A DNA stretch of 64,000 nt from Pseudomonas lalucatii (GCF_018398425.1 NZ_JADPMV010000001.1:2294001-2358000); one strand, 5' to 3'; numbered from the stretch's first letter, positions 7,560 to 18,488 are shown. The notes: generated by a model not told the origin, from the sequence alone. A program made the numbers and translations.

Positions 7560-10500
7560 GCCTGCTCCTGTTCCATCTGGCCCGCCTCGTCTTTTCTGGC
7601 GGGTGGCAAGGGGGCGAAATAACCGACCACCAGGAGCAACACGCCGACCCCGATAAAGGAGACGATGCGCTCCAGCCCGCCGCGGTTGCCCAGCTCGACG
7701 AAGAACAGCTTGGCCACCACCACGGCGATCAGCAGCGCGCCGAGCAACCACAGCTCGCGGCGCTGGCGCAGGTGACCGAAGACCATCAGTGGCAGGGCGA
7801 TCAGGGTCCAGACGATGGACAGCCCGGCCTGCACCAGCATCGAGTCGAGCAGGATCGGCAGGCGGTAGGGCACCCCGCCCCAATGGTGCGCCGTGCGCAT
7901 CACCAGGGCGGTGAACAGGGCGAACAGCGAGGCGCCGAGCAGTCCCTGGAGCAACAGGCGGCCGCGTGCGGCCGACATACCCAGCTGCGGCAGGCTCACC
8001 GAAGACCAGGCATAGAGCGCCGCCAGGGCGAACAGCAGGCCCAGCTCCAGGGGGTTGAGCAACGGCAGGTAGGGCAGCGGCGCGGCGCCACCGTCACTGG
8101 CGATATTGGCCAGCCAGAACCAGGCGAGCATCAGCAGGGCCAGCGGCAACGCCGCCAGCACCCGGTACTCGCGCGGGTGCTCAACCAGCGGCCAGGGCCA
8201 CTTCTGCGGCTTCGCCATCCACCACAGGTAGGCACTGGGCAGCAGCGCCCAACCGAGCCAGCGCCAGGCGTTGTAGTGCGCGGACAGGGCGAGGAAGCGG
8301 TAGCGCAGCTCCAGGGCCAGCACCGCCAGCAACAACCAGCAGCCGAATACGTGGGCCGCGCTGCGGGCACCGCCCGGCAGCTTCGGGCCCAGGCGTCGCA
8401 GCAGCCAGAAGTGCGCGGCGAACAGCGCCGGCCAGGCCAGCCAACCGAGATGGGCCAACGGCTGGTAGCGAAAGTGCCAGCTCTGCAGCAACACCGCCGC
8501 CGCAACCGGCACCAGCAGGCACGCGAGCAGCGCCAGCTGCGGCCAGGCCCGGCGCTGCGCCAGCACCCCGCCCAGCGCCGCGCTCGCCGCTAGCGCCAGC
8601 AGCAGGGCTGCCCCTTGCAGGCCCGTGCCCTCGACGAAACGCAGCACCTCGGCGGCCAGCGCCAGCCCCAGCCAGGCCACGCCCCACACCAGCAGCCACA
8701 GGGCCAGCGGCGCACCCGTGCGCTCAAGCAGCGGCAAGCCCTCGCCCCGCTCCAGCATGTGCAGCCGCCACGCGGCGAACAGCGCGGCGAGCGCCAGGGA
8801 CGCGGGCGCCCAGAACTCGGTATGGAGCAATGGCCGCAACCCGTCGCCGTCGCCCGGGACGAGCAGCAGCTCAAGGCCGACAAGCACGGCCAGGGCGCAG
8901 GCGAACTGCAGTCCCAGGGCGAAGAGGAAGCCGGCACGCTGCTGCAGGTGCAGGCCGAGCCCGAGCACCAGCAACGCACCGGCGCCGTATACGGCGCCAC
9001 TGCCGGGCAGTCCGAGCACCCGAGCCAGATACAGCCAGACCAGGCCCAGCAGCGACAGCGCCGCCAGCCCAAAAAGCAGCCGGCGCTCTCCACCCAGGCG
9101 CAGCACGCGCATCGCGGCGAACACGCCAACGATCAGCAGCCCGGCGACCAGTGCGGCGGCCAGCAAAGCAGATCCGTCACGCCCGTCATCGAACAGCGGC
9201 GCGCTGCCCATCTGCAGCGCAAGCAACAGGCCGCCGAGCAGCTGAACCGCGCAGGCGGCCAGCAGCAGGTTCCGCGCCTGCAGGCGCAGGCCGAGCAGCA
9301 GGGTCAGCAACCCCGCTGCCGCCCAGGCGATGACGCTGCCGGCGACGGCGAAGCTCAGCGGCGCCATCAGGTAGAAGAAGGCCAGGCCGGCGCCGGCCAG
9401 CCACGGCAGGCCGCGCCGCTCCCAGCTGCTGCTGGCCTCGGCAGGCGCCCGGCGCAGCTGCCAGTAGCTGAACGACAGCGCCACGCCGAGCAGCAGTGCA
9501 CCCAGCACGGCGCCGCTCAGCAACGGGTCCTGGCCGATGCGCAGCTCGCCCAGGTAGGCCAGCGCCGCGCCGAATTGCAGCAGCAGGGCGAAGGCCCGTG
9601 CCAGACCCCGGCGCTGGTGCAGCGCCAGCCAGTAGACGCCGGCGCCCTCCACCGCCCAGGCCGCCGAGGTCCAGCGGGCATCCAGGCCCAGGGGAATCGC
9701 CAGGCTGGCGAACACCACGCCCAGGGCCAGGCAGGTCTCCACCAGCAGCAGCGCGCGGCCGGCGGTGCGCCCTGCCAGCAGGCGGGCCAACGCCAGGTAC
9801 AGCAGCCCCAGGCCGAGGGCGCTGAAGGCCGCGGCGAATTCGAGGTGCTGCACCAGGGCGAACTGCAGGCCGAAGCCGACCAGCGGCGGGCCGAGCAGCA
9901 CGGTGGCGTCGAGGTAGTCGCCCTGCCCGGCCGACCAACGCAGCAGCTCGCCGCGCGCGACGGGGGCATCGGCCGCCTCGCGCAGCTTGCGCCGGGCGAA
10001 CAGCAGGCCGATGGCCAGGTACATCAGGAAGAACAGCCACAGGAAGGGCGCGGTGCTCCACAGCAGCTCCGGGGTATAGGCGCGCAGGCCCCAGGCCAGG
10101 CCGATGCTGAAGGTGCCGACGAAACCGATCAGGTTGAGCAGGCGCCAGGCCTTGAACCAGGCGATGGCCAGGATGCCGGCGTTGAGCAGGGCGAAGTAGC
10201 CGAACAGCGCGACATGATCGCCGCTGCCGGTGGAGCTCAGGATGGGCGCGGCGAAGCCGCCGAGGGCCGCCGCGGCGGCCAGGCCCAGGGCGTTCTGCGC
10301 CACCGCGAGGACCGCCGAGGCGCAGGTCACCAGCACCAGCAACGCCAGGGCCATGCCCCCCGGCAGCAGCGGATGCAGGCGCAACGCGGCGAACACCGTG
10401 AGGTAGAGCACGCCGACCCCGGCGCCCTGGAGCACCAGGGCATAGCCGGGATTGCGCCGGCGCAGCCACCAGCCCAGGCCGAGCAGGGCGATGGCGCTGG

Positions 10501-11065
10501 CGGCGACGCCGGCGTAGCGCAGCTCCACCGGCAGCACCAGGCCCTCGGTGGCGTAGCGCAGGAGGAAGGCCAGGCCGAGGAACAGCAGCAGCACCCCGAC
10601 CCGCAGCACCGTGTTGCCGCCCAGCAGCCAGGCCCGCGCCTTGGCCAGGCCACGCTGGAGCAACGACGGCTCGCGCGGCGCCGGGCGCGCCGGCCCGGCG
10701 TGCTCGGCTGGGTCCGTGACCGCCGCGGCACCGCTCGCCGCCTCGGCGGCCTGCGGCGGGATCTCCAGGCTCCAGTCCGGCTCCGGCTCCGGCTCGGCCG
10801 TAGGCTCAGGCGCCGCGGCCGCCTGCGGGGCCCGGGCCTGCTCGACCCGCAGCAGGCGCTCGTGGATCGCCGTGGTGCCGCGCTCGAAGCGCTCGGCGAA
10901 GCTCGCCAGCTGCGCCGCCAGCTCCGCGTTGTGCCGGGCCAGCGCCTGCAGCCTGAGGGCCTGGCCCAGGCTCAGGCCCAGCACGCCGCCCAGCAGCGCG
11001 GCGCCGAGGGACTCCCCGACCAGGGTGCCCAGCGCCAAGCCCACCAGCATGAAGATCCATTGCAT
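7556..11065 (-). CDS. DUF2339 giant polytopic membrane protein
   Basis: A 1169-aa inner-membrane protein. It has one N-terminal hydrophobic segment, a charged coiled-coil-like stretch (about residues 40-75), an acidic/Ala/Pro-rich linker (residues 80-140) and then some two dozen or more hydrophobic segments to the C-terminus. This matches the DUF2339 family, whose function is unknown. It is the upstream partner of the DUF3999 gene with a 4-bp overlap. The leucine/alanine-rich composition also generates very long spurious antisense frames here. Confidence 0.88.
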   Translation of the reverse strand: MQWIFMLVGLALGTLVGESLGAALLGGVLGLSLGQALRLQALARHNAELAAQLASFAERFERGTTAIHERLLRVEQARAPQAAAAPEPTAEPEPEPDWSLEIPPQAAEAASGAAAVTDPAEHAGPARPAPREPSLLQRGLAKARAWLLGGNTVLRVGVLLLFLGLAFLLRYATEGLVLPVELRYAGVAASAIALLGLGWWLRRRNPGYALVLQGAGVGVLYLTVFAALRLHPLLPGGMALALLVLVTCASAVLAVAQNALGLAAAAALGGFAAPILSSTGSGDHVALFGYFALLNAGILAIAWFKAWRLLNLIGFVGTFSIGLAWGLRAYTPELLWSTAPFLWLFFLMYLAIGLLFARRKLREAADAPVARGELLRWSAGQGDYLDATVLLGPPLVGFGLQFALVQHLEFAAAFSALGLGLLYLALARLLAGRTAGRALLLVETCLALGVVFASLAIPLGLDARWTSAAWAVEGAGVYWLALHQRRGLARAFALLLQFGAALAYLGELRIGQDPLLSGAVLGALLLGVALSFSYWQLRRAPAEASSSWERRGLPWLAGAGLAFFYLMAPLSFAVAGSVIAWAAAGLLTLLLGLRLQARNLLLAACAVQLLGGLLLALQMGSAPLFDDGRDGSALLAAALVAGLLIVGVFAAMRVLRLGGERRLLFGLAALSLLGLVWLYLARVLGLPGSGAVYGAGALLVLGLGLHLQQRAGFLFALGLQFACALAVLVGLELLLVPGDGDGLRPLLHTEFWAPASLALAALFAAWRLHMLERGEGLPLLERTGAPLALWLLVWGVAWLGLALAAEVLRFVEGTGLQGAALLLALAASAALGGVLAQRRAWPQLALLACLLVPVAAAVLLQSWHFRYQPLAHLGWLAWPALFAAHFWLLRRLGPKLPGGARSAAHVFGCWLLLAVLALELRYRFLALSAHYNAWRWLGWALLPSAYLWWMAKPQKWPWPLVEHPREYRVLAALPLALLMLAWFWLANIASDGGAAPLPYLPLLNPLELGLLFALAALYAWSSVSLPQLGMSAARGRLLLQGLLGASLFALFTALVMRTAHHWGGVPYRLPILLDSMLVQAGLSIVWTLIALPLMVFGHLRQRRELWLLGALLIAVVVAKLFFVELGNRGGLERIVSFIGVGVLLLVVGYFAPLPPARKDEAGQMEQEQA

Positions 11066-11307
11066 GCAGCATTTCCCGATCCGCTAGAACAGTTCGGCCG
11101 CACCCTGCGCCCGCGCCGCCGTCCGCAGCGTTGCTCAGTATAGGTGCCGGCCTCCTCGACACTCAGGAGACGCCCGCCCCGGACCTGGCGGACACAAGCG
11201 GGGGGCCGACGGTAGGAAAAACCGACCAGCCGGCAGAAGTGTGTTCACATTTTCACCAGCACCGCTATCATCGCCCGCCGCACAGCCACCGCACGCACAT
11301 CGCCGCC

Positions 11308-11709
11308 ATGAAGAACAACCTGATCGCCGCCGCCGAACTCGACCGCCTGGACACCTGGGCCAAATACAGCGCCGACATGTGCCACAGCTGCATGTCCAGC
11401 TGCTGCACCCTGCCGGTGGAGGCGCGCATCGGCGACCTGATCCGCATCGGCGTGGTCGACGAGTTCGAGCGCGGCGAGCCGGCCAAGAACATCGCCAAGC
11501 GCCTGCAGAAGGACGGCATAGTCGAGCGCTTCAACCAGAAGTCCGGGGTCTTCACCCTGGCACGCATGAGCAACAACGACTGCCTCTACCTCGACCGCAA
11601 GTCGCGCCTGTGTACCATCTACGACAAGCGCCCCGACACCTGCCGCAACCACCCCAAGGTCGGCCCGCGTCCGGGCTACTGCGCCTACAAGCCCAAGCCG
11701 CTGAGTTAG
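11308..11709 (+). CDS. YkgJ-family cysteine-cluster protein
   Basis: A 133-aa cytoplasmic protein with the YkgJ/UPF0153 cysteine pattern: MCHSCMSSCC near residues 24-33, a Cys in NNDCLYLD, RLCTIYDKRPDTCRNHP and a late GYCAY. Such clustered cysteines probably bind Zn or an Fe-S cluster; no reaction is established for the family. The ATG at 11308 is preferred over upstream in-frame starts because the conserved domain begins right after it. It is convergent with typA and shares a two-way terminator with it. Confidence 0.85.
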   Translation: MKNNLIAAAELDRLDTWAKYSADMCHSCMSSCCTLPVEARIGDLIRIGVVDEFERGEPAKNIAKRLQKDGIVERFNQKSGVFTLARMSNNDCLYLDRKSRLCTIYDKRPDTCRNHPKVGPRPGYCAYKPKPLS

Positions 11710-11727
11710 CCGCTCAGGCCAGAATAG

Positions 11728-11763
11728 AAAAACCCCCGCCGGCCTGCGCCGACGGGGGTTTTT
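11728..11763. terminator. Bidirectional rho-independent terminator (ykgJ-like / typA)
   Basis: AAAAACCCCCG (11728-11738) pairs perfectly with CGGGGGTTTTT (11753-11763), with an inner GCCGGC-type extension. The A-run on one side and T-run on the other serve both convergent genes. Confidence 0.9.
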
Positions 11764-11779
11764 CATTCAGCCTGACGAA

Positions 11780-13600
11780 TCAGTTCTTGGCTTTCTTGGC
11801 TGCGCGGGTGCGCTCGCCTTCGTCCAGGATCTTCTTGCGCAGACGGATCGACTTCGGCGTGACTTCGCACAGCTCGTCGTCCTGGATGAATTCCAGGGCC
11901 TGCTCCAGGGTGAAACGAACCGGCGGCACCAGGGCGATGGTCTCGTCTTTACCGGAAGCACGCATGTTGTCGAGCTTCTTGCCCTTGGTGGGGTTCACGC
12001 CCAGGTCGTTGTCGCGGCTGTTCAGGCCGACGATCTGACCGTTGTAGATTTCCTGGCCGTGCTCGACGAACAGCTTGCCACGCGCCTGCAGGGTTTCCAG
12101 GGAGTAGGTCAGGGCCTTGCCGGTATCGATCGAAACCAGTACGCCGTTCTGGCGGCCGGACATGTGGCCGGACTTCATGGTGTCGTAACGGTCGAAGATC
12201 GAGGTCAGGATGCCGGCACCGTTGGTCAGGGTCAGGAACTGGTTACGGAAACCGATCAGACCGCGAGCCGGGATGTTGTACTCCAGGCGCACACGGCCCT
12301 TGCCATCCGGCACCATGTTGCTCAGGTCGCCCTTGCGCAGGCCCATCTCTTCCATGACCTTGCCCTGAGCATCTTCCGGGATGTCGATGGTGACGTTCTC
12401 GAACGGCTCCTGCTTGACGCCGTCGACTTCACGGATGATCACTTCCGGACGGCCTACGCCCATCTCGAAGCCTTCGCGACGCATGTTCTCGATCAGTACC
12501 GAGAGGTGCAGCTCACCACGGCCGGAGACCTTGAACTTGTCGGCCGAGTCGCCCTCTTCGACGCGCAGGGCCACGTTGTACAGCAGCTCCTTGTCCAGAC
12601 GCTCCTTGATGTTGCGGCTGGTGACGAACTTGCCTTCCTTGCCGCAGAACGGCGAATCGTTGACCTGGAACGTCATGGAGACGGTCGGCTCGTCGACGGT
12701 CAGCGGCTTCATCGCTTCGACGTTGTTGATGTCGCACAGGGTGTCGGAGATGAACAGTTCATCGAAGCCGCTGATGCAGACGATGTCGCCAGCGGTGGCT
12801 TCTTCGACGTCCACGCGGTGCAGACCGTGGTGGCCCATCAGCTTGAGGATACGGCCGTTGCGCTTCTTGCCTTCGGTGTCGATGGCGACGACCGGGGTGT
12901 TCGGCTTGACGCGACCGCGGGCGATACGGCCAACGCCGATGATGCCGAGGAAGCTGTTGTAGTCCAGTGCCGAGATCTGCATCTGGAACGGGCCGTCAAC
13001 GTCGACTTTAGGGGCCGGTACGTGGTCGACGATGGCCTGGTACAGCGGGCTCATGTCTTCGGCCATGGCGGTGTGATCCAGGCCGGCGATGCCGTTCAGG
13101 GCCGAGGCATAGACGACCTGGAAGTCGAGCTGCTCTTCGGTGGCGCCGAGGTTGTCGAACAGGTCGAAGATCTGATCCAGCACCCAGTCAGGACGGGCGC
13201 CCGGACGGTCGACCTTGTTGATCACCACGATCGGCTTCAGGCCGGCTTCGAAGGCCTTCTTGGTCACGAAGCGGGTTTGCGGCATCGGGCCGTCCTGGGC
13301 GTCGACCAGCAGCAGTACGGAGTCCACCATCGACATCACGCGCTCTACCTCACCGCCGAAGTCGGCGTGGCCGGGGGTGTCGACGATGTTGATGCGGTAC
13401 TCGTTCCAACGGATGGCGGTGTTCTTCGCCAGGATGGTAATGCCGCGCTCTTTTTCCTGGTCGTTCGAGTCCATCACGCGCTCGTCGTTGAGCTCGCCGC
13501 GCTCCAGGGTGCCGGACTGACGCAGGAGTTTGTCTACCAGGGTGGTCTTACCATGGTCAACGTGGGCGATGATGGCGATGTTACGTAGATTTTCGATCAC
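11780..13600 (-). CDS. typA: Ribosome-associated GTPase TypA/BipA
   Basis: A 606-aa translational GTPase that binds the ribosome and helps 50S assembly and stress or cold responses. The P-loop AHVDHGKTT is at residues 12-20, with [11 protein letters not shown] (switch II) and [10 protein letters not shown] (base recognition). EF-G-like domains III and V and the BipA C-terminal domain follow. Length is normal. It is the only gene between its upstream region and the shared terminator; thiI lies 163 bp downstream of its start side, upstream on the same strand. Confidence 0.97.
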   Translation of the reverse strand: MIENLRNIAIIAHVDHGKTTLVDKLLRQSGTLERGELNDERVMDSNDQEKERGITILAKNTAIRWNEYRINIVDTPGHADFGGEVERVMSMVDSVLLLVDAQDGPMPQTRFVTKKAFEAGLKPIVVINKVDRPGARPDWVLDQIFDLFDNLGATEEQLDFQVVYASALNGIAGLDHTAMAEDMSPLYQAIVDHVPAPKVDVDGPFQMQISALDYNSFLGIIGVGRIARGRVKPNTPVVAIDTEGKKRNGRILKLMGHHGLHRVDVEEATAGDIVCISGFDELFISDTLCDINNVEAMKPLTVDEPTVSMTFQVNDSPFCGKEGKFVTSRNIKERLDKELLYNVALRVEEGDSADKFKVSGRGELHLSVLIENMRREGFEMGVGRPEVIIREVDGVKQEPFENVTIDIPEDAQGKVMEEMGLRKGDLSNMVPDGKGRVRLEYNIPARGLIGFRNQFLTLTNGAGILTSIFDRYDTMKSGHMSGRQNGVLVSIDTGKALTYSLETLQARGKLFVEHGQEIYNGQIVGLNSRDNDLGVNPTKGKKLDNMRASGKDETIALVPPVRFTLEQALEFIQDDELCEVTPKSIRLRKKILDEGERTRAAKKAKN

Positions 13601-13763
13601 TTTTGTATCTCGATCAGAGGATTCGGTGTGCCGCGAAGTCTAGGCGGCGGAGATTAACTAATTGCGAATTCGGCCAGGCGGTGCAAAGGCCTGGCGGCAG
13701 CGTCGGGCTGCCCCGCGGTCGGGGGGGCGATGGCGGATGCTGCCGCCATTCAGCCCCGGGGTC

Positions 13764-15218
13764 TTATGTCGGACGATAAACGCGCACATTGGCATGCCCC
13801 TCGCTCAACAGGTGGTGGGCATGCAGGCGGCTCATCACCCCCTTGTCGCAATACAGCAGGTACTGGCGCGCCTCATCCAGTTCCTTGAACTTGCTGTTCA
13901 GGGCGTAGAAGGGCAGCGCCTGCACCTCGATGCCGGGCAACTCCAGCGGCTCGTCCTCGACCGCGTCGGGGTGGCGGATGTCGATCACCACCTGGCCGGC
14001 CAGGGCCTCGCCGACCTCCTCGACCTGCACGTCCTTGCCCAGCTCGTCGATCACCTTGTCGATCGGCAGCAGGGTGGCGCGCTCCAGGGCGCGCTCGAGG
14101 ATGGCCATGTCGAACTGCGCCTCCTCGTAGGCGATGCGCTCGGGCTTGGCCTTGGTGGTCGGGTTGACCGAGATGACCCCGCAGTATTCCGGCATGTGCT
14201 TGGCGAACTCGGCGGTGCCGATGGCGTAGGCGGTGTCGATGATGTCCTGCTTGTGGCTGGCGATCAGCGGCCGCAGCACCAGCTTGTCGGTGGCCGAGTC
14301 GATCACCGAGAGGTTCGGCAGGGTCTGGCTGGACACCTGGCTGATCGCCTCGCCGGTGACCAGGGCGTCGATCTGCAGGCGCTCGGCCATGCGCGTGGCG
14401 GCGCGCAGCATCATGCGCTTGAGGACCACGCCCATCTGGCTGTTGTCGACCTTGCCGAGGATCTCGCCGAGCACTTCCTCGAACGGCACGCTGATGAACA
14501 GCACGCGGTGCGAGCGGCCGAACTTCTGCCACAGGTAGTGGGCCACTTCCATCACCCCCAGCTCGTGGGCGCGGCCGCCGAGGTTGAAGAAGCAGAAGTG
14601 GCTGAGCAGGCCGCGACGCATGATCTGGTAGGCGGCGACGGTGGAGTCGAAGCCGCCGGACATCAGCACCAGGGTCTGCTCCAGCGAGCCCAGAGGGTAG
14701 CCGCCCAGGCCGTTGTGCTGGCGATGGACGATGAACAGGCGCTGGTCGCGGATTTCCATGCGCACCTCGACCTCGGGCTGCTTCAGGTCGATGCCGGCGG
14801 CGCCGCACTGCTGGCGCAGCTGGCTGCCGACATGGCGCTCGACGTCCATCGAGGTGAAGCTGTGCTTGCCGCCGCGCTTGCAGCGCACGGCGAAGACCTT
14901 GCCCGGCAGCTGCTCGGCGAAATGCAGCTTGCACTTGTCCAGCACGTCGTCGAGGTCGCCCAGCGGATACTCGTGGACCTCGAGGAAATGGATCAGGCCC
15001 GGGGTGCAGCGCAGGCGCTCGATCATTTCCTGCAGCAGCTTCGGCTCGTCGACCGCAGTCTCCACCTCGAGGTTGTCCCACACACCGCTGACCTGCAGCT
15101 GCGGATCGAGGTCGCGCAGCACCAGGCGAATGTTCTTGGCCAGCTGACGGATGAAATGCTTGCGCACCGGCCGGCTCTTGATGGTGATTTCCGGGAAGAC
15201 TTTAACGATCAATTTCAT
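13764..15218 (-). CDS. thiI: tRNA 4-thiouridine synthetase / sulfurtransferase ThiI
   Basis: A 484-aa cytoplasmic enzyme that adenylates and sulfurates U8 of tRNA and can feed sulfur to thiamine thiazole synthesis. It has an N-terminal ferredoxin-like plus THUMP region (residues about 1-165), a PP-loop [14 protein letters not shown] near residue 185 and a C-terminal rhodanese domain (about 400-484) with active Cys in [12 protein letters not shown]. The second conserved Cys is in [10 protein letters not shown]. The long, rhodanese-containing form is the one needed for both activities. It is divergent from glnA. Confidence 0.96.
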   Translation of the reverse strand: MKLIVKVFPEITIKSRPVRKHFIRQLAKNIRLVLRDLDPQLQVSGVWDNLEVETAVDEPKLLQEMIERLRCTPGLIHFLEVHEYPLGDLDDVLDKCKLHFAEQLPGKVFAVRCKRGGKHSFTSMDVERHVGSQLRQQCGAAGIDLKQPEVEVRMEIRDQRLFIVHRQHNGLGGYPLGSLEQTLVLMSGGFDSTVAAYQIMRRGLLSHFCFFNLGGRAHELGVMEVAHYLWQKFGRSHRVLFISVPFEEVLGEILGKVDNSQMGVVLKRMMLRAATRMAERLQIDALVTGEAISQVSSQTLPNLSVIDSATDKLVLRPLIASHKQDIIDTAYAIGTAEFAKHMPEYCGVISVNPTTKAKPERIAYEEAQFDMAILERALERATLLPIDKVIDELGKDVQVEEVGEALAGQVVIDIRHPDAVEDEPLELPGIEVQALPFYALNSKFKELDEARQYLLYCDKGVMSRLHAHHLLSEGHANVRVYRPT

Positions 15219-15316
15219 GAAAGCTGCGCGTGCCGAAACGGCCGAAAAAACAGGGGCGCGGATTATAGCGGAAATTGCTCAGACTTTGATCAAAAATCCC
15301 AGCCCCCTCCTGGCTC

Positions 15317-15362
15317 GCACCATTTTAGTGCCTTTCAGAAACATACAGCCTCAATTTGGTGC
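15317..15362 (+). promoter_or_regulatory. NtrC enhancer-like sites upstream of glnA
   Basis: GCACCATTTTAGTGC (15317-15331) is close to the NtrC dyad GCACY-N5-GGTGC, and a second half-site TTGGTGCA lies at 15356-15362. They sit 75-120 bp upstream of the -24 element, the usual distance for an enhancer. The 15219-15545 gap between thiI and glnA otherwise holds only the promoter and the leader. Confidence 0.55.
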
Positions 15363-15435
15363 AAAAACCCTCAGCAAACTGCCGCACAGCCCCCGCCACC
15401 CCTGAGTTTCAGCCATCAAGCCCATTCCGGGGCAC

Positions 15436-15451
15436 TGGCATGCAATTTGCT
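15436..15451 (+). promoter_or_regulatory. Sigma-54 promoter of glnA
   Basis: TGGCATGCAATTTGCT has the GG (15437-15438) and GC (15449-15450) separated by exactly 10 bases, as in the -24/-12 consensus TGGCAC-N5-TTGC. It lies 95 bp before the glnA start and fits the known NtrC/sigma-54 control of this gene. Confidence 0.85.
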
Positions 15452-15545
15452 CTCTTGTGAGGCAGGTTGTCCTGGCCGACTATCGCGCCGGGCTTCACGA
15501 ACTATTGAAGGCTCCCATTCGAGCCTTATTCATCTGGAGGACAGC

Positions 15546-16952
15546 ATGTCGAAGTCGATTCAACTGATCAAAGAACACGACGTGAAGTGGGTGGACCTGC
15601 GCTTCACCGACACCAAGGGCAAGCAGCACCACGTCACCATGCCGGCTCGCGATGCCCTGGACGAAGACTTCTTCGAACACGGCAAGATGTTCGACGGCTC
15701 CTCCATCCACGGCTGGAAAGGCATCGAAGCCTCCGACATGATCCTGATGCCGGTCGACGAGACCGCCGTGCTGGACCCCTTCACCGAAGAGCCGACCCTG
15801 ATCATCGTCTGCGACATCGTCGAGCCGAGCACCATGCAGGGCTACGACCGCGACCCGCGCTCGATCGCCAAGCGTGCAGAGGAATTCCTCAAGACCACCG
15901 GCATCGGCGACACCGTGTTCGTCGGCCCGGAGCCCGAGTTCTTCATCTTCGACGAAGTGAAGTTCAAGTCCGATATCTCCGGCTCGATGTTCAAGATCTA
16001 CTCCGAGCAGGGCTCCTGGATGACCGACCAGGACGTCGAAGGCGGCAACAAGGGCCACCGCCCGGCCGTCAAGGGCGGCTACTTCCCGGTTCCGCCGTGC
16101 GACCACGACCACGAAATCCGTACCGCCATGTGCAACGCCATGGAAGAAATGGGCCTGGTCGTCGAAGTGCACCACCACGAGGTGGCCACTGCCGGCCAGA
16201 ACGAGATCGGCGTGAAGTTCAACACCCTGGTGGCCAAGGCTGACGAAGTGCAGACCCTGAAGTACTGCGTGCACAACGTCGCCGACGCCTACGGCAAGAC
16301 CGCCACCTTCATGCCCAAGCCCCTGTACGGCGACAACGGCTCGGGCATGCACGTGCACATGTCGATCTCCAAGGACGGCAAGAACACCTTCTCCGGCGAA
16401 GGCTATGCCGGCCTGTCCGACACCGCCCTGTACTTCATCGGCGGCATCATCAAGCACGGCAAGGCGCTGAACGGCTTCACCAACCCGTCGACCAACTCCT
16501 ACAAGCGTCTGGTCCCGGGCTTCGAAGCACCGGTCATGCTGGCCTACTCGGCGCGCAACCGCTCCGCCTCGATCCGCATCCCCTATGTGTCGAGCCCGAA
16601 GGCCCGCCGCATCGAGGCACGCTTCCCGGACCCGGCCGCCAACCCCTACCTGTGCTTCGCCGCGCTGCTGATGGCCGGCCTGGACGGTATCCAGAACAAG
16701 ATCCACCCCGGCGACGCGGCGGACAAGAACCTGTACGACCTGCCGCCGGAAGAAGGCAAGCTGATCCCGCAGGTGTGCGGCAGCCTGAAGGAAGCCCTGG
16801 AAGAGCTGGACAAGGGCCGCGCCTTCCTGACCAAGGGCGGCGTGTTCTCCGACGACTTCATCGATGCCTACATCGAGCTGAAGAGCGAAGAAGAAATCAA
16901 GGTGCGCACCTTCGTGCACCCGCTGGAATACGACCTGTACTACAGCGTCTAA
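15546..16952 (+). CDS. glnA: Glutamine synthetase type I
   Basis: A 468-aa dodecameric enzyme that makes glutamine from glutamate, ammonia and ATP, central to nitrogen assimilation. Visible signatures are [17 protein letters not shown] (about 50-67), PEPEFFIFD, the ATP-binding [16 protein letters not shown] and NRSASIRIP. The adenylylation Tyr is in NLYDLPPEE near residue 397. The ATG at 15546 follows GGAGGA with good spacing, and longer in-frame extensions are spurious. It has a sigma-54 promoter, a strong terminator and ntrBC about 1.5 kb downstream. Confidence 0.98.
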   Translation: MSKSIQLIKEHDVKWVDLRFTDTKGKQHHVTMPARDALDEDFFEHGKMFDGSSIHGWKGIEASDMILMPVDETAVLDPFTEEPTLIIVCDIVEPSTMQGYDRDPRSIAKRAEEFLKTTGIGDTVFVGPEPEFFIFDEVKFKSDISGSMFKIYSEQGSWMTDQDVEGGNKGHRPAVKGGYFPVPPCDHDHEIRTAMCNAMEEMGLVVEVHHHEVATAGQNEIGVKFNTLVAKADEVQTLKYCVHNVADAYGKTATFMPKPLYGDNGSGMHVHMSISKDGKNTFSGEGYAGLSDTALYFIGGIIKHGKALNGFTNPSTNSYKRLVPGFEAPVMLAYSARNRSASIRIPYVSSPKARRIEARFPDPAANPYLCFAALLMAGLDGIQNKIHPGDAADKNLYDLPPEEGKLIPQVCGSLKEALEELDKGRAFLTKGGVFSDDFIDAYIELKSEEEIKVRTFVHPLEYDLYYSV

Positions 16953-16988
16953 GCCAGCCCCACGCCGCCTGACGGCGTGACGCCCAAG

Positions 16989-17023
16989 GCCTCCCCCGCC
17001 ACCGCCGGGGGAGGCTTTTTTTT
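16989..17023 (+). terminator. Rho-independent terminator of glnA
   Basis: GCCTCCCCCG and CGGGGGAGGC form a perfect 10-bp stem around a short loop, followed by a run of eight or more T. Confidence 0.92.
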
Positions 17024-17113
17024 GTGGGCGACAATCACAGCCGGGAGGCGCCGCGCTTGCCAGCACGGCGCACCGGTGCAACGCTAGGCAGCACGAACCC
17101 CGGGAGATTGGCC

Positions 17114-17671
17114 ATGCGCCTCATGCTCACCTGCCTGCTGCTGGCCCTGGCCCTGCCGGCCAGTGCACAGATCTACAAGTACACCGACGAGAAAGGCAAT
17201 ACGGTATTCACCAACCAGCCGCCGGACGGCAGCGCGGCCCAGCCCGTCGAACTGCCCCCGACCAACAGCGTGGAGATGCCGGCCCCGAGTCCCGCGCCGG
17301 CGGGCGGCGCCAGCACCGAGACGGCGGCGCAAGCGCCCTATCGCACCCTGCAGCTGACCGACCTGCCCAGCGACGAGGCCCTGCGCGCCAACAACGGCAC
17401 CTTCAGCGTCGGTGTCGCCCTCGAGCCGCGCCTGGCCGCGAGCCACCGCCTGCGCCTGCTGCTGGACGGCCAGCCCTACGGCCAGCCGAGCCGCGCGCTG
17501 CGCCTGCAGCTGAGCAATCTCGACCGCGGCGAGCACAGCCTGGCCGTCGAGGTGTTGCGCGGCGACAGGACGATCCAGCAGAGCCCGACCGTGACCTTCA
17601 CCGTGCAGCGGGTCAACACCAGCAGCCCGGCACTGCGCCCGCCACCGCCGCCGCCCAAGCCTGCGCCCTGA
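17114..17671 (+). CDS. DUF4124 domain exported protein 1
   Basis: A 185-aa periplasmic protein with a signal peptide (residues 1-17, ending PASAQ), then the DUF4124 signature IYKYTDEKGNTVFTNQPP (about 18-35). After that come a Pro/Ala-rich linker, a second beta-rich domain with LLLDGQPYGQPSRA and a Pro-rich tail. The ATG at 17114 is chosen because the signal peptide starts there and GGGAG precedes it. The function is unknown. It is followed 2 bp later by a paralogue with the same layout, between glnA and ntrB, which is a conserved pseudomonad arrangement as far as I recall. Confidence 0.85.
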   Translation: MRLMLTCLLLALALPASAQIYKYTDEKGNTVFTNQPPDGSAAQPVELPPTNSVEMPAPSPAPAGGASTETAAQAPYRTLQLTDLPSDEALRANNGTFSVGVALEPRLAASHRLRLLLDGQPYGQPSRALRLQLSNLDRGEHSLAVEVLRGDRTIQQSPTVTFTVQRVNTSSPALRPPPPPPKPAP

Positions 17672-17673
17672 GC

Positions 17674-18288
17674 ATGAGAGTCGCCCTGCTCTGCCTGGCC
17701 CTGCTCTGCCTGCCGCTGCAGGCGGACGTCTACACCTATATAGATGCCGAGGGTAACCGGGTCTTCACCGACCGCCCCGGCACCGGCAACGCCCAGCGCC
17801 TCCAGCTGGCGCCTGCCAACAGCATGCCCGCGCCGCCCCCTGCGGCGCCGCCGGCCGTCGTGCCGAGCGAACCACCGGCACCGGCCTACCAGCTGTTGCG
17901 CATCCTGATACCGCAACCCGATGCGACCATCCGCGACGGCGCCGGCAACCTCATCGTCACCGCCAGCAGCGACCCGGCCCTGCTCCCGGGCCACAGCTAC
18001 CGCCTGCTGCTGGATGGCCAGGCCCTGGGCGAGCCCAGCCGCAGCCCGGTCTTCCCCCTGGAGAACGTCGACCGCGGCAGCCACCAGCTGGCCATCGAGA
18101 TCATCGACGAGCAGGGTCGCACCCTCGAGCGCACCCCCGCCCAGCCCTTCCACATGCAGCGCATCTCCCTGGCCCAGAAGCGCCGGGTCAAGCCCTGCCA
18201 GAAGGACGACTACGGCGTGCGCCCGGAATGCCCGCTCAAGGACAAGCCGCCGGAGAAGAAGGACATCCCCCTGGTACCCTTCATCTGA
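17674..18288 (+). CDS. DUF4124 domain exported protein 2
   Basis: A 204-aa paralogue of the preceding gene. It has a signal peptide (residues 1-17, LPLQA), the DUF4124 motif VYTYIDAEGNRVFTDRP, a Pro-rich linker and a C-terminal domain with LLLDGQALGEPSRS, matching the first protein closely. It ends in a charged Lys/Pro-rich tail with two Cys. The start lies 2 bp after the first paralogue's stop. Whether it has any tie to nitrogen control is unknown; only position suggests it. Confidence 0.85.
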   Translation: MRVALLCLALLCLPLQADVYTYIDAEGNRVFTDRPGTGNAQRLQLAPANSMPAPPPAAPPAVVPSEPPAPAYQLLRILIPQPDATIRDGAGNLIVTASSDPALLPGHSYRLLLDGQALGEPSRSPVFPLENVDRGSHQLAIEIIDEQGRTLERTPAQPFHMQRISLAQKRRVKPCQKDDYGVRPECPLKDKPPEKKDIPLVPFI

Positions 18289-18488
18289 GCCGAGCCCATG
18301 CCGTGACGCACCATATCGGTGCAGCAACACGCCCGCCTTTCTATACTCTCCCTGTTTTGGTTCGCCGCAGCGCCCGCCCATGGGCCGGAATACGGCCGCC
18401 GGCGCCGCCCCTGCCCGCTCCGCGGGTCTTTTCGGGGCTTTGGTTTGCTTCTTGCATTTTCCTGTTCATCGCCGGAAAGCCCTCGCCT

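Noticed and set aside
8615..11143. 842-codon forward frame antisense to the DUF2339 gene
   Set aside because: The translation is almost entirely Gln, Arg, Ala and Gly; it mirrors the Leu/Ala-rich membrane protein on the other strand.
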